A stretch of 64,000 nt of DNA from Rhodothermales bacterium (GTDB lineage Bacteria; Bacteroidota; Rhodothermia; Rhodothermales; VXPQ01): the NCBI GenBank assembly GCA_022821845.1, contig JAJECT010000029.1:1-64000 (forward strand), given 5' to 3'. Numbering within the stretch: position 1 is the stretch's first letter; every line of letters begins with the position of its first letter. Under the pieces are notes generated by a model, which was not told where the DNA came from, searched no databases, and saw nothing but the letters and a program-made list of their open reading frames with translations. Position numbers and translations under genes: made by a program. Shown piece by piece: positions 54,599-63,715 of the stretch.

Positions 54599-54985
54599 AT
54601 GCTGAAAATCATCCCGAACATCCCGGTGGCCAGCCTCGAACATTCCGTCGAGTTCTATCTTGACGTGCTTGGTTTCGAGATGGTGAACATACGGGGGCGC
54701 GGCGAAACGACGCGGGCGCACCTGCGCAGGGGCGGCGCAGAAATCATTTTTCGTTCTTGCGACCCGGAAGCGCCGCTTCCGTTTCCCGACCCGTTCCTGG
54801 CGAACCAGATCATCCTGCACATTCAGGTAAACGACATCCTGGCCTTGTACGACCGCATCAGGAAAAATCGGGTGGAGATCGTGCAGACGCTTGAACCCAC
54901 GCTGTTCGGAGCGGCCCGGTTCATGATTCGCGACATCGACGGGCGACTCATTTCCTTCGACCAGCCGGGCAACGTGCAAAGATAG
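54599..54985 (+). CDS. VOC superfamily protein (glyoxalase/bleomycin-resistance-like)
   Basis: A 128-residue protein with the paired beta-alpha-beta-beta-beta modules of the vicinal-oxygen-chelate fold: IIPNIPVASLEHSVEFYLDVLGFEMVN and LHIQVNDILALYDRIRKN...ARFMIRDIDGRLISFDQPG. Such proteins are metal-dependent lyases, dioxygenases or binding proteins; the substrate cannot be named. Convergent with the primary sigma gene. Confidence 0.85.
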   Translation: MLKIIPNIPVASLEHSVEFYLDVLGFEMVNIRGRGETTRAHLRRGGAEIIFRSCDPEAPLPFPDPFLANQIILHIQVNDILALYDRIRKNRVEIVQTLEPTLFGAARFMIRDIDGRLISFDQPGNVQR

Positions 54986-55052
54986 GCGCTTGGCCTGGGC
55001 GCCCCTCCCCCCGAAAAAGCGCGGGCGACGGCGTACGGCCCGCAAACCGCCG

Positions 55053-55892
55053 CTATCCGATGTGTATCTGCAATTCCTCGCGCCGGTGCTTCTGGCGAAG
55101 TTTGCGAAGGGCTTTTTCCTTGATCTGACGAACGCGCTCGCGGGTAAGATCGAAACGCTGGCCTATTTCCTCGAGCGTCAGCGGGTGCTCGCGTCCGATT
55201 CCGAAATACAGGCGGGTAATCTCCGCTTCCCGCTCCTGCAAGAGGTCCAGCGCGTATTCGATATCGATTTTGATGGAATCTTTCAGGAGGGGATCGTCGG
55301 GCGTGTCGTCTTCGTCGTCAGCGAATATATCCAGTAAACTATTGTCGTCGTCTTCGTTGAACGGCGCATCCATCGAGAGGTGGCGCCCCGTATGCTGCAT
55401 GGCCTCGCGCACCTTGTGCACTTCTATGTCCAGGTCCTCGGCCAACTCCTCGATGTTCGGGGCGCGCTCGTACTCTTGCGAAAGCCGGGCGCTGGTCTTG
55501 CGAATCTTCGAAATCGTCCCGATGCGATTCAGCGGCAGGCGCACGACGCGGCTTTGTTCGGCCAGGGCCTGCAGGATGGCCTGGCGAATCCACCACACGG
55601 CGTACGAGATAAATTTGAAGCCCCGGGTCTCGTCGAAACGCTGGGCCGCCTTGATAAGCCCGTAGTTGCCTTCGTTGATCAGGTCGGCAAGAGACAATCC
55701 CTGCCCCTGATACTTTTTGGCCACGGAAACCACGAAGCGGAGATTCGCGCGCGTCAATTTGTGCAACGCTTCCTGGTCTCCAGTATGGATGCGCTGGGCC
55801 AGATATACCTCTTCATCCGGTTGAAGAAGCGGAATGCGACCGATCTCCTGGAGATACTGGTCCAGCATCCGCTGCTGACGAGGGACATACAT
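55053..55892 (-). CDS. rpoD: Primary RNA polymerase sigma factor (RpoD/SigA, Bacteroidota short type)
   Basis: The housekeeping sigma factor. It begins region 1.2 ([26 protein letters not shown]) directly, without region 1.1 or the non-conserved insert, as is typical of Bacteroidota. Region 2 has [39 protein letters not shown], region 3 follows, and region 4 ends with [40 protein letters not shown]. 279 residues. It would direct the -33/-7 type promoters of this phylum. Confidence 0.94.
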   Translation of the reverse strand: MYVPRQQRMLDQYLQEIGRIPLLQPDEEVYLAQRIHTGDQEALHKLTRANLRFVVSVAKKYQGQGLSLADLINEGNYGLIKAAQRFDETRGFKFISYAVWWIRQAILQALAEQSRVVRLPLNRIGTISKIRKTSARLSQEYERAPNIEELAEDLDIEVHKVREAMQHTGRHLSMDAPFNEDDDNSLLDIFADDEDDTPDDPLLKDSIKIDIEYALDLLQEREAEITRLYFGIGREHPLTLEEIGQRFDLTRERVRQIKEKALRKLRQKHRREELQIHIG

Positions 55893-56131
55893 AGGTCAGG
55901 CTGGGTTGTAGCGGTAGTACGGGGGAGTTTGCCGTTTATTTGAAAAAACCTGAACGAGGCGTCCTGGGCGCCGCGAAGCCGGAAAAGCATACGCCTCGCG
56001 CGCGCCCTGTCGAATCGAATCGGTTATAATCCATGCCTGCAAGCGCAAAAAGTTCCAGGGATGTCCACGATTTCGACGCGGGCGGAGCGCATTTCGTTAC
56101 ACAAAGCGCATAATTATTGACTCCGAACATG
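55893..56131. other. Short intergenic region between rpoD and the GH3 gene
   Basis: About 240 bp with no convincing gene. It contains the rpoD promoter side and the downstream end of the GH3 gene. No RNA or repeat is recognised. Confidence 0.4.
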
Positions 56132-57742
56132 CTACCGGCGTTCCCCGGCGGGGGTTTCCATAGGATACAAGGCAAGCACGGCGTCGGCGATCTCGCGCCG
56201 CTCGGACATGCGCGGCACCTTGGTTTGACCGCTTACTTGCCGCCGCGTTTCCCGAAGCCACGCATAAAACGCGCCGGGAGGCAGCGCCACCACATCGGGC
56301 GCCCCGAAGGCTTGCGCTTCGCGACGAATCCGGTAGTGCCGGTTCGCCTCGTTGAGATAATCGTCTATGGCGCGCGCGAAACAATCCATGCTGTCCGGCG
56401 AACGTTCAAACTCCACCAGCCACTGATGCGCCGGAGGACGATCCGGCAACGGGAAATGCGGAGCGACATGGAAATCGCGTACGCGCGCCCCCGTACGCTC
56501 GCACGCCGCATGCAACGCGTGGCGGGCTTCCTCGCTGAAAACGGCTTCCCCGTACGTGTCCATCATCTCGCTCGTGCGTCCCGCCACAAGAATTTTATGC
56601 GGCGCGATGTCCGCGAAACGCACGATATCCCCGACAGGATAACTCCACAGCCCGCTGCACGTAGAAACGAAAAGGCCATACCGTACGTCGGTTTCCACTT
56701 CGCCAAGCGTATACCGGCGGGCATTCGGATCGTCGATTTCGTCCATCCGCACAAATTCGAAAAATACGCCGTTGTCGATGTGCAGCAGCATGGCCGGATC
56801 GTTCGCGTCGCTTTGAAAGGAAAAAAATCCTTCCGAGGCGCCATAGACCTCCAGAAAGCGCAGGTTCGGCAAGGCGATCTTTTCCCGGAGCAAGTCCCGA
56901 TAGGAGCTTAACGCCACGCCCCCGGCGATAAATACCTGCAACCGGGGCCATACGTCGGCCAGCGTCCTGGCGTCGGAGCCGAACTGTTCCCGATGTTGCC
57001 GAACCAGTTCGTCGAAAAAGGTCATGGACCAGGATGGAACCATGATCAGGCAGCGAACATCCATGCCGACGGTCCGCCGGGCCACCGTACGCAACTTCTC
57101 TTCCCAATTCGGCAGGAAGGCCATTTCGTTCGGGACAGCCTGGAGAATGTGGCGGTATAAAAACGGAACATGCTCCGCCTGAAGCCCGCTCACCTCCCCG
57201 ATTTTCGTGCCGGGATAGGCTGGATCCTCTTCGATGCGGCCGGGCAACGCGACATGCTTGCCCAGCAAATACCCGATATTGCCCGTCCGGGCCAGATACG
57301 TCAGACCCACCGAAAGCGTGAACCGGCGATTCGCCGCAAGCATGTCGGCGCTCACCGGGATGATTTTGCCGGCGGAGGTGGTCCCGCTGGATACCGCGAA
57401 GTGTCGAAACGCGCCGGGCCAGATCACATCGCGGGCGCCCTCCCGAATACGACGTATATCCTCCTCGAAATCGGCGTAGGCGTGCAACGGAACGCGCGCC
57501 TGGTAGGCAGCCACGGCGTCCCGGGCGCGGGCGATCTCCCCGAATCCGTAGCGACGGCCCCATTCCGTATCGGCGGCCCGCCGCAACAAACCGCGCAGCA
57601 GCGCTTGCTGAACCCGCGCCGGATGTTTCGAAAAACCGCCCATTTTGGAAAACGTACGAGAAAAAAGCCGGGGAGCCGACTTTTCGACGCGCCCCGTAAA
57701 ACGATCCGAATCGGCACCGTTTGCGCCAGACAAAGTAAACAT
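56132..57742 (-). CDS. GH3 family protein (acyl-adenylate/amide synthetase-like)
   Basis: A 536-residue protein of the GH3 family, which in plants joins amino acids to auxin or jasmonate through an acyl-adenylate. The ATP-binding motif SSGTTSAGKIIPVS is near residue 145, with the later YGASEGFFSFQ and the C-terminal YPVGDIVRF ... RTSEMMDTYGE that form the adenylate site. The start is set at ATG 57742; a later ATG at 57643 also fits and would leave a wider divergent promoter with folP. Bacterial members have no well-defined substrate. The longer track ORF to 58915 is antisense to folP. Confidence 0.85.
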   Translation of the reverse strand: MFTLSGANGADSDRFTGRVEKSAPRLFSRTFSKMGGFSKHPARVQQALLRGLLRRAADTEWGRRYGFGEIARARDAVAAYQARVPLHAYADFEEDIRRIREGARDVIWPGAFRHFAVSSGTTSAGKIIPVSADMLAANRRFTLSVGLTYLARTGNIGYLLGKHVALPGRIEEDPAYPGTKIGEVSGLQAEHVPFLYRHILQAVPNEMAFLPNWEEKLRTVARRTVGMDVRCLIMVPSWSMTFFDELVRQHREQFGSDARTLADVWPRLQVFIAGGVALSSYRDLLREKIALPNLRFLEVYGASEGFFSFQSDANDPAMLLHIDNGVFFEFVRMDEIDDPNARRYTLGEVETDVRYGLFVSTCSGLWSYPVGDIVRFADIAPHKILVAGRTSEMMDTYGEAVFSEEARHALHAACERTGARVRDFHVAPHFPLPDRPPAHQWLVEFERSPDSMDCFARAIDDYLNEANRHYRIRREAQAFGAPDVVALPPGAFYAWLRETRRQVSGQTKVPRMSERREIADAVLALYPMETPAGERR

Positions 57743-57773
57743 ACCGCTAAAACAACGTCCGAAACAGGCTTTT

Positions 57774-58697
57774 ATGTTTGAAATACGTCCGGTAAAAACG
57801 AAATTCGATCCGAATGCGTTCCGCTTGCGCGTACGCGGGCGCACGCTGGATTGTACGCCCGGCAAACCCGACGGAACCCATGTCATGGGCATTCTGAACG
57901 TAACCCCGGATTCGTTTTCGGACGGGGGGGCGTACGTTTCCGTGCCCGCGGCGGTGCGGCGCATGGGGGAAATGCTCGACGAAGGCGCTTCGATCATCGA
58001 TATCGGGGGAGAATCCTCCCGTCCGCGCGGCAAGGCGTACGGGGCGGGAGCCGCCGCCGTTCCGGCCCGCGAAGAAATACAGCGCGTACTTCCGGTGGTG
58101 GAAGCCGCGGCCCATCGCTTTCCCGAGGCTATCTTGTCTATCGACACATGGAAACCGGAGGTCGCAGAGGCGGCGCTCGCTGCGGGAGCGCACATCGTTA
58201 ACGACGTAACCGGGCTTCGATACACTACCGAAACGGCGACGGTGGCAGCCGGGTACAATGCTCCGCTCGTACTTATGCACGCTATCGGCAAGCCCGGGGA
58301 CATGCCCGCCCAGGGCGCGTACGCGGATGTCGCCCGCGAAGTCGCCGCGTCGCTGGCCGATAGCGTACGGCGGGCCGAGGAAGCAGGGGTCCGGCATATT
58401 GTCGTCGATCCCGGCTTCGGTTTCGGGAAAAGCCACGAGGAAAACTTGCAACTGCTTGGCGCGGCGGGCGATATATTGGAACTGGGACGGCCGGTCATGA
58501 TCGGCGTATCGCGAAAAAGCGCCATTGGCGCCCTGCTGGGCGCGCCCGACGACCCGGTCCCGATCCGGGAACGGCTTTTCGGATCGCTTGGCGCGACGGC
58601 GGTCGGGGTCCTTCGGGGCGCCTCCGTCGTACGCGCGCACGACGTCCGCCCCACGGTGGAATTCCTCCGGGGCATGTACGCCGTCCTGTACGCATAG
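57774..58697 (+). CDS. folP: Dihydropteroate synthase
   Basis: Joins pABA to dihydropterin pyrophosphate in folate synthesis; target of sulfonamides. From ATG 57774 (MFEIRPVKTKFDPN) the conserved MGILNVTPDSFSDGG, DIGGESSRP, SIDTWKPEVA, DPGFGFGKSHEENL and GVSRKS are all visible. 307 residues, with a slightly long N-terminus. Followed 12 bp later by cdaA, a common order in this phylum. Confidence 0.95.
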   Translation: MFEIRPVKTKFDPNAFRLRVRGRTLDCTPGKPDGTHVMGILNVTPDSFSDGGAYVSVPAAVRRMGEMLDEGASIIDIGGESSRPRGKAYGAGAAAVPAREEIQRVLPVVEAAAHRFPEAILSIDTWKPEVAEAALAAGAHIVNDVTGLRYTTETATVAAGYNAPLVLMHAIGKPGDMPAQGAYADVAREVAASLADSVRRAEEAGVRHIVVDPGFGFGKSHEENLQLLGAAGDILELGRPVMIGVSRKSAIGALLGAPDDPVPIRERLFGSLGATAVGVLRGASVVRAHDVRPTVEFLRGMYAVLYA

Positions 58698-58709
58698 ACC
58701 ACGCCGAAT

Positions 58710-59495
58710 GTGCAGATAACCGACTGGATCATACCGCTTCGCATCGTCGATTTCGTCGAAATCGCCGCCGTGTCGTACATCCTGTACAAGTTGTACCGGT
58801 TCATGCGGGGCACGATCGCCCTGCAAATATTACTCGGGCTCGTGGCGCTGTACGTCGTGCAGGTGATCGTGACTGCCGTGGACATGACCATGCTTCCGGC
58901 GCTTTTCGCGTCCATCGGGGAAGTGGCCGTCCTGGCGGTTATTATTCTTTTTCAGCCCGAAATACGGCGCGTGCTGCTCTTGCTGGGCCGCAACCCGCTC
59001 ATACGGCGCTTCGTGCGTTCGGCCGTACGGGAACAGACCATGAAAGAAGTCCTGGACGCCGTGGACAAAATGAGTACGAACCGGGTAGGCGCATTGATTG
59101 CGTTCGAACGCTCGTCGGGCCTGCGGAACTACACCGAAACGGGCGTCGCCGTCAAGGGCGCTGTTTCCTGCGACTTGCTCATCGCTATATTCCATGGACA
59201 AAACCCCCTGCATGACGGCGCCGTGATCATAAGCGGCGACCGCCTGGAAGCCGCCCGCTGCATCTTGCCGGTCTCAAGCAACATAAAACCGGGAGGCACC
59301 CTGGGGCTTCGCCATCGCGCCGCGGCGGGCCTTTCCGAACAGACGGATGCCGTCGTCGTCGTCGTGTCCGAAGAAACGGGCGCTATTTCCGTATCGGTGG
59401 ACGGCGAATTGCGGCGAAATCTGTCCGCCGACGCCCTGGAGGCAAGCCTCGCGGAGGCGTTTACCCATCGCCCCGGCCATGAACCGCCCGCGTAA
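58710..59495 (+). CDS. cdaA: Diadenylate cyclase CdaA (GTG start)
   Basis: Makes cyclic di-AMP from two ATP. The GTG at 58710 (MQITDWIIPLRIVDF) fits; the ATG two bases before it is out of frame. Three N-terminal transmembrane helices (about 12-95) precede a DAC domain with DGA at 169-171 and RHR at 201-203. 261 residues. In the operon folP-cdaA-pcm. A CdaR-type regulator is not adjacent. Confidence 0.95.
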   Translation: MQITDWIIPLRIVDFVEIAAVSYILYKLYRFMRGTIALQILLGLVALYVVQVIVTAVDMTMLPALFASIGEVAVLAVIILFQPEIRRVLLLLGRNPLIRRFVRSAVREQTMKEVLDAVDKMSTNRVGALIAFERSSGLRNYTETGVAVKGAVSCDLLIAIFHGQNPLHDGAVIISGDRLEAARCILPVSSNIKPGGTLGLRHRAAAGLSEQTDAVVVVVSEETGAISVSVDGELRRNLSADALEASLAEAFTHRPGHEPPA

Positions 59496-59497
59496 TC

Positions 59498-60166
59498 ATG
59501 CTATCTGACGGGGTATTCGACCGGCGACGGCAGCGGCTCGTGGACCAGATGCGAGAGCACGGCATTTCCGACGAACGCGTACTGGCCGCGATCGGCTCGG
59601 TGCATCGGCACCGGTTCGTAGAAAAAGCGTTCCGCCCGCGCGCCTACGAAGACGAGGCGCTGCCTATCGGGATGAAGCAAACCATATCGCAACCGTTTAC
59701 GGTGGCCTACCAGACCATGTTGCTGGACCTACAGCCCGGCGACCGGATTCTCGAAGTGGGAACCGGGAGCGGATATCAGGCCGCCGTACTCTGCGAAATG
59801 GGCGCGCGGGTATTTTCCATCGAACGACACCGACCGCTGCTTGCGCGTACGCGCGACATCCTTGCGTCGCTTGGCTACCGGGTTGCGCTCAAAACCGGCG
59901 ACGGGACGCTTGGGTGGGCATCCCAGGCTCCGTTCGACGGCGTCGTGATCACGGCGGGCGCATCGGAGGCGCCGGAAACGCTGCTCCGCCAACTGCGCAT
60001 CGAAGGCGAAGAGGACAAACCCGCTGGACGCCTGGTCGCGCCCGTCGGCGACCGGGAAACGCAAACCATGTGCCTGTACCGCCGCCTCGGCGAAGATCGC
60101 TACGAAAAAACGGCCAGTCGGCAATTCAAATTCGTCCCGCTGATCGGCCAGCAAGGCGGCTTGTAG
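59498..60166 (+). CDS. pcm: Protein-L-isoaspartate O-methyltransferase
   Basis: Methylates isoaspartyl residues in damaged proteins so they can revert. SAM motif I ILEVGTGSGYQAAVL is near residue 84, with the family signature RHRFV and QTISQPFTVA upstream, and VPLIGQQGG at the end. 222 residues. Starts two bases after cdaA. Confidence 0.95.
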   Translation: MLSDGVFDRRRQRLVDQMREHGISDERVLAAIGSVHRHRFVEKAFRPRAYEDEALPIGMKQTISQPFTVAYQTMLLDLQPGDRILEVGTGSGYQAAVLCEMGARVFSIERHRPLLARTRDILASLGYRVALKTGDGTLGWASQAPFDGVVITAGASEAPETLLRQLRIEGEEDKPAGRLVAPVGDRETQTMCLYRRLGEDRYEKTASRQFKFVPLIGQQGGL

Positions 60167-60181
60167 AACCGTCGGGGGAGG

Positions 60182-61588
60182 CTACCCGACGATGGTAGGC
60201 ATGCCCGTGGCGAACGCTTCCCTGAGCGCTTGCGTGGCCTCCCCCCGAAGCGCTTCCGCGCTGGCGTTGCCATCGTCCAGCACGGCAATGCCGATGCTCA
60301 CTGCGCCCCCTCCCGGCAATCTGGAATCAGCAAGCATATCCTGCTGGAGCCGGATCGCCCATTGCTCTACGGCTTCGCCCGCTTCCTTGAAAAATACGCC
60401 GAACAACAACTCGCCGAACCGCTCGACGCGCGCGCCGCGCACGGTTTCCCGCAGCCGCTGCACCAGCAAACTTTCCGCCTGCATAACCGCCCGTTGCCCT
60501 CCTTCGTCCGCAATATCCTCGGCGCAATTCAGGTATACGAGCGCCAGGGCAAGCGGCGTACCCTGGTCCTGCGCCCGCCATATCTCCTCGTCGACGATTT
60601 CGCTTCGCGGGCGGGCGTCCTCTTTCGCTTCCCGCAAGAGTTCGTCGCCAATCCCCGTCTCCAGAATATTGCCCAAAAGATGGGCGAAGTTAAGGGACAG
60701 GATTTGCTTCGCCTCGGAACGGAGCATATGCTCCCGCATCGCATCGGCAAGCAGCACGTACCGGGCCAGCGCGGAGGGCACAGGAACCGGAGCAAGAACC
60801 ACTTGCTTGATCGGAACCCGTTGCCGGTAGTATCCGCACACATTGCCTGCAAGCTGGTTCTTGTCCGCGCCAAGCATGCGCAGCCCCGGCCGGCGGCGCT
60901 CCCACTGCAAGAGCGGCGTTTTCGATACGAACGACCCGCTGCCGCGCGCGTTGCGATTCACGCTTACGATAGCCTCTATATAATATTGAGGCGCCCTGTT
61001 CGGCTGCCTCAAGAGGCACACCGTATCGGCTCGGGTAACGCCGCGGTACGCCTGCATATACGGCAGAAGCACTTCGCGCAGCGACTGGTGCGACGACTCG
61101 TTGACCGCGATCCGAACGCTTTGCGAAGACTCCTGAATGGAAAAATCCAGGGTCCCCTGCACGGGCGCGACCAACCGGGAAACCTTCGATGCCGCGTGCG
61201 GAGCGCCATTCGCGGCGGTCGCCTGCGAGCCATTCCCCGAAACGGCGTCTGTCCCGAGGCTTTCCTCATACTCTCCGTCTCCGCCCGCGGCGCCCTTCGG
61301 ACGAATGCCCAGAATACCCACCGCAGCGAGGTCCTTTTGTCGTTCGTCGCCAGGTTCTTCCTCGTCCGCGAACGTTTCCGGCGCCGCATCGGCCAGGGAT
61401 TCCGCCTTGTCCCGGCTGGATTGCTTGTACCGTTTGCGCCGCAGACGTCGCCGTACGACGTGCATGATCGCCATAGTCAGGGCTACGCCCAACGCAGCGC
61501 CCGCCACCCAAAAAAGAAGCGGCTGGTCAATAACCAGCGCCAGCGCGACGGCCACCACCGCCGCGATGACAAAAAGAACGCGCAACAT
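60182..61588 (-). CDS. Membrane protein with cytoplasmic GAF-like and degenerate GGDEF-like regions
   Basis: A 468-residue protein with two N-terminal transmembrane helices (MLRVLFVIAAVVAVALALVI and LLFWVAGAALGVALTMAIM), a basic then acidic low-complexity linker to about residue 135, and a globular cytoplasmic part. The middle (about 150-310) has the mixed alpha/beta look of a GAF or related sensor. The last 170 residues follow the GGDEF fold order: LALALVYLNCAED, RVERFGELLFGVFF at the place of the GGDEF turn, and GGGAVSIGIAVLDDGNASAEALRGEA at the end. The GG(D/E)EF residues are missing, so catalysis is unlikely. It stands next to pcm on the opposite strand. Function unknown. Confidence 0.65.
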   Translation of the reverse strand: MLRVLFVIAAVVAVALALVIDQPLLFWVAGAALGVALTMAIMHVVRRRLRRKRYKQSSRDKAESLADAAPETFADEEEPGDERQKDLAAVGILGIRPKGAAGGDGEYEESLGTDAVSGNGSQATAANGAPHAASKVSRLVAPVQGTLDFSIQESSQSVRIAVNESSHQSLREVLLPYMQAYRGVTRADTVCLLRQPNRAPQYYIEAIVSVNRNARGSGSFVSKTPLLQWERRRPGLRMLGADKNQLAGNVCGYYRQRVPIKQVVLAPVPVPSALARYVLLADAMREHMLRSEAKQILSLNFAHLLGNILETGIGDELLREAKEDARPRSEIVDEEIWRAQDQGTPLALALVYLNCAEDIADEGGQRAVMQAESLLVQRLRETVRGARVERFGELLFGVFFKEAGEAVEQWAIRLQQDMLADSRLPGGGAVSIGIAVLDDGNASAEALRGEATQALREAFATGMPTIVG

Positions 61589-62039
61589 TATGCTGTCATG
61601 TCCTGCCTGTGAACACGGAAACGAAAGCGAGGCAGCGGCGGCATTGCATTGGGTGGATACAGAATGCCGTAAGTAATCTACAAAAAAGGAAAGATAATGT
61701 CAACAAAATGTAAACACCGCGGCCCCCGCCGGATATCCGCAAGCCGTTCGAAGCAATTTCGCGGCGGGGCCGACCGAAAATCCGGAAGCGGAATTAACGG
61801 GCAAAAAGGGATAAAAACAATATTATAGCATAAAATCTTTTTACGTTATCCAGGGAATTGCCCGCCCTTATGCAGGCCGGTCGCTGGAAAAGCGAACGTA
61901 TGCCCGCCCTGTACACGCGCAACGAAGCCGCAGGACGGGGAGCCGTTGCCCGGTACTACAGGCAAGGGGAACACTACGCCACGCCGTGAGCGTATACCCT
62001 GAACGGATTCCTTTCAAAGCCCTTTCAAACCGAAAAGCC
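61589..62039. other. Gene-poor intergenic region with hairpin
   Basis: About 450 bp without a supported gene. At 61719-61772, CGGCCCCCGCCG and CGGCGGGGCCG can pair as an imperfect hairpin. Next to it (61810-61860) is a markedly AT-rich tract with AATATTATAGCATAAAATC, which could hold promoters. The ORFs 61868-62266 (minus) and the GTG start at 61986 are not convincing here. Confidence 0.5.
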
Positions 62040-62225
62040 ATGATCGAATACCTTGACACAATAGCCGTCGTTGTCGCGATAGCCGTTCCGGTTATACGCT
62101 TCTGGAGCATTCCGAAGCGTTTCGACAAACTGGAATCGAAGGTCGAAAACATGGATTTACGCCTTGCCCGCATTGAAGGGCATCTTTTCGGGGCCGCGCC
62201 CGCGCTTCCCGAACAGAAAGGATAA
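62040..62225 (+). CDS. Small membrane protein, hypothetical
   Basis: A 61-residue ORF starting MIEYLDTIAVVVAIAVPVIRFW: one likely transmembrane helix, then a short heptad-like helix (KRFDKLESKVENMDLRLARIEGHLF) suited to coiled-coil pairing. Such architecture is seen in small phage or stress proteins, but no family is recognised. The GTG at 61986 could extend it by 18 residues. Confidence 0.5.
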   Translation: MIEYLDTIAVVVAIAVPVIRFWSIPKRFDKLESKVENMDLRLARIEGHLFGAAPALPEQKG

Positions 62226-62286
62226 TCGAGCGCGCCCGGTCGATCCTGTAAATCTTTGCTGTGCATTGATTTATGGAGCGCGGAGA

Positions 62287-62405
62287 CCCCTGAAGCAAGC
62301 GAATAACAGGGGGGTGGGGAACCGGTGAAGGGGAGTCAGTGTAAAAGATTTGGCAGGTCCTTGCGCCTGCGTGTTCAAGCGTTAACCTCCTTCCCCTTGG
62401 TTCAC
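62287..62405 (+). promoter_or_regulatory. Structured leader or possible small RNA before the 62417 ORF
   Basis: Three possible hairpins lie in this gene-free stretch: CCCCTG/CAGGGG (62287-62312), GTGAAGGGG with CCCC and TTCAC across a four-base bulge (62325-62405), and the nested GCAGG/CCTGC (62353-62370). The last two enclose one another. It might be a leader element or a non-coding RNA; no known family is matched. Confidence 0.35.
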
Positions 62406-62416
62406 GGTGCGCCCGG

Positions 62417-62878
62417 ATGCGTACGGTATTTGAGCGCGAAGCTGCGCGTCTTCTGGCGCGTGAAGCAGATCTAAAAAAGCAAGCGGCGGTGGCGGAGGCG
62501 CGTAAAAGGGCCGCGCTGGCACGTACGGAAGCAAGGCGAAGAGAACAAGCGCGCCCGGTTGTTGCAGCGTACGAAGCGCAGGCGCGGGCATGGAATGCGG
62601 AAGCGGATTATGATTTTGTTGAATACGACGGTTTCAACGAACCCAAGCAAAGGCAAGCGGCGGGCGCGAGAATCAACGCTGCACGGGCGGAAGGGGGCGG
62701 TTCCTTTGCGCGTGAACAGGCTTCGCGGGCAAACCTGCACGCTTTGCGGGCGCGGGAGAATGCTTCAGATTGGCGGAGTACTGCAAGGCGTAAACCGGGC
62801 GGCCTGAAGGAACTGGCGAATAAGGCGGCGCAGGCGTGGGAAAGCGCAGCCCAGGCATGGGAAGAGGTAGGGGAGTAG
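62417..62878 (+). CDS. Hypothetical Ala/Arg-rich helical protein
   Basis: A 153-residue, strongly charged, alanine-rich ORF likely to be a long helix or coiled coil (REAARLLAREADLKKQAAVAEARKRAALA). A less helical middle contains EADYDFVEYDGFNEP. No signal, membrane segment or known domain. A stretch with the same sequence around GCAGCGTACGAAGCGCAGGC recurs at 63489 in degraded form. Not recognised. Confidence 0.5.
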   Translation: MRTVFEREAARLLAREADLKKQAAVAEARKRAALARTEARRREQARPVVAAYEAQARAWNAEADYDFVEYDGFNEPKQRQAAGARINAARAEGGGSFAREQASRANLHALRARENASDWRSTARRKPGGLKELANKAAQAWESAAQAWEEVGE

Positions 62879-62921
62879 CTCCGGGGCTTGTGCAGATCGA
62901 CGAGGCGGCGTATCTTGTCGG

Positions 62922-62944
62922 CAGGCGGAAACCCGTTTCGCCGG
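62922..62944. repeat. Repeated hairpin, copy 1
   Basis: CAGGCGGAAACCCGTTTCGCCGG folds as GGCGgAAAC/GTTTCGCC with one bulged G. It lies 28 bp before the 62973 ORF. A second copy lies 33 bp before the 63716 ORF. Each is preceded by GCTTGTGCnGATCG at about 35 bp. Confidence 0.55.
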
Positions 62945-62972
62945 AGCCTGATCAACGAAAACCCCGAATACA

Positions 62973-63206
62973 ATGGCAAGCAATGCACTAAAAGACGAAA
63001 TATGCTGTTTTGTTAAAGATAACCCCGGATGTCATTATGGAGATATAAAAACGGCTTTAGGGTTGGGTTATTATCCTGCTGAACCTGTTCACGAGCTTAT
63101 TCAAGAGGGTAGAATAGAACACCGGGGTTTCCCGAAAGCGCAGGCCAAGAATGCTAACTTGTTCATTACGTGGCAGGAGGCACAGGGCCAGGGCATCTTG
63201 AAGTAA
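62973..63206 (+). CDS. Small winged-helix-like DNA-binding protein
   Basis: A 77-residue ORF with the pattern of an ArsR/MarR-like winged helix: KDEICCFVKDNPGCHYGDIKTALGLGYYPAEPVHELIQEGRIEHRG, where GCHYGDIKTALGL would be the first helices of the HTH and the glycine/Arg stretch the wing. No effector domain. A role as a small regulator, possibly of an element in this region, is inferred. Composition is more AT-rich than neighbours. Confidence 0.6.
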   Translation: MASNALKDEICCFVKDNPGCHYGDIKTALGLGYYPAEPVHELIQEGRIEHRGFPKAQAKNANLFITWQEAQGQGILK

Positions 63207-63715
63207 GAGCCCGTTCTGCTGCTTTCCGCGCCGCGAACGCAGGTCGCATCAAGCGGGCAATTGACCGCAAGCGTAGGGGACCCCTGGCGCGAACGGACAG
63301 GGCGGCGAGTAGACCGGTGGGGGGCTTTACTCTCTATGATTATTTTGCTTTGGTGTTACCTTGTTAGGCGTGTAACCCTGACATAGACCGGAGACAAGCC
63401 GTGCCCTACGCGGACCCCGAAAAGCAACGCGAAGCGAATCGCGGAGAATACGGCTGCGGCTTTGACTCCCTTGCAACGAAAGATTATTGCAGCGTACGAA
63501 GCGCAGGCGGCGGCCTATGCTGCGGAGGCGCGGACTTCGACCGACCCGGCGCGTGATTAAAGGCGCGAACGGTTTCGGCGGGTGCCGACGCTTTCGGACC
63601 GTGCGGCCTGCATTCTGCGGGCGGCTTGTGCGGATCGGCTGCGGGGGGTACCTTTTCTACGGGCGGAAACCCGTTTCGCCCGATTCACGAAATCAGACAA
63701 CCACAGGAGGTAGCC
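63207..63715. other. Gene-poor stretch with decayed duplicate of the 62417 region
   Basis: No intact gene is supported. From 63483 a 25-codon stretch (IIAAYEAQAAAYAAEA) matches residues about 48-63 of the 62417 product and then stops, so it looks like a remnant. The upstream GTG at 63401 starts PYADPEKQREANR, similar to the start of small phage-type proteins, but runs into another frame. The hairpin copy 2 lies at the right. Confidence 0.5.
63660..63682. repeat. Repeated hairpin, copy 2
   Basis: CGGGCGGAAACCCGTTTCGCCCG: the same hairpin as copy 1, with two more base pairs at the foot of the stem. It lies 33 bp before the 63716 ORF. Confidence 0.55.

Noticed and set aside
56132-58915. A single 927-aa minus-strand gene
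   Set aside because: The part beyond 57742 is Ser/Thr/Pro-rich and antisense to folP, which is certain; only the GH3 part is real.
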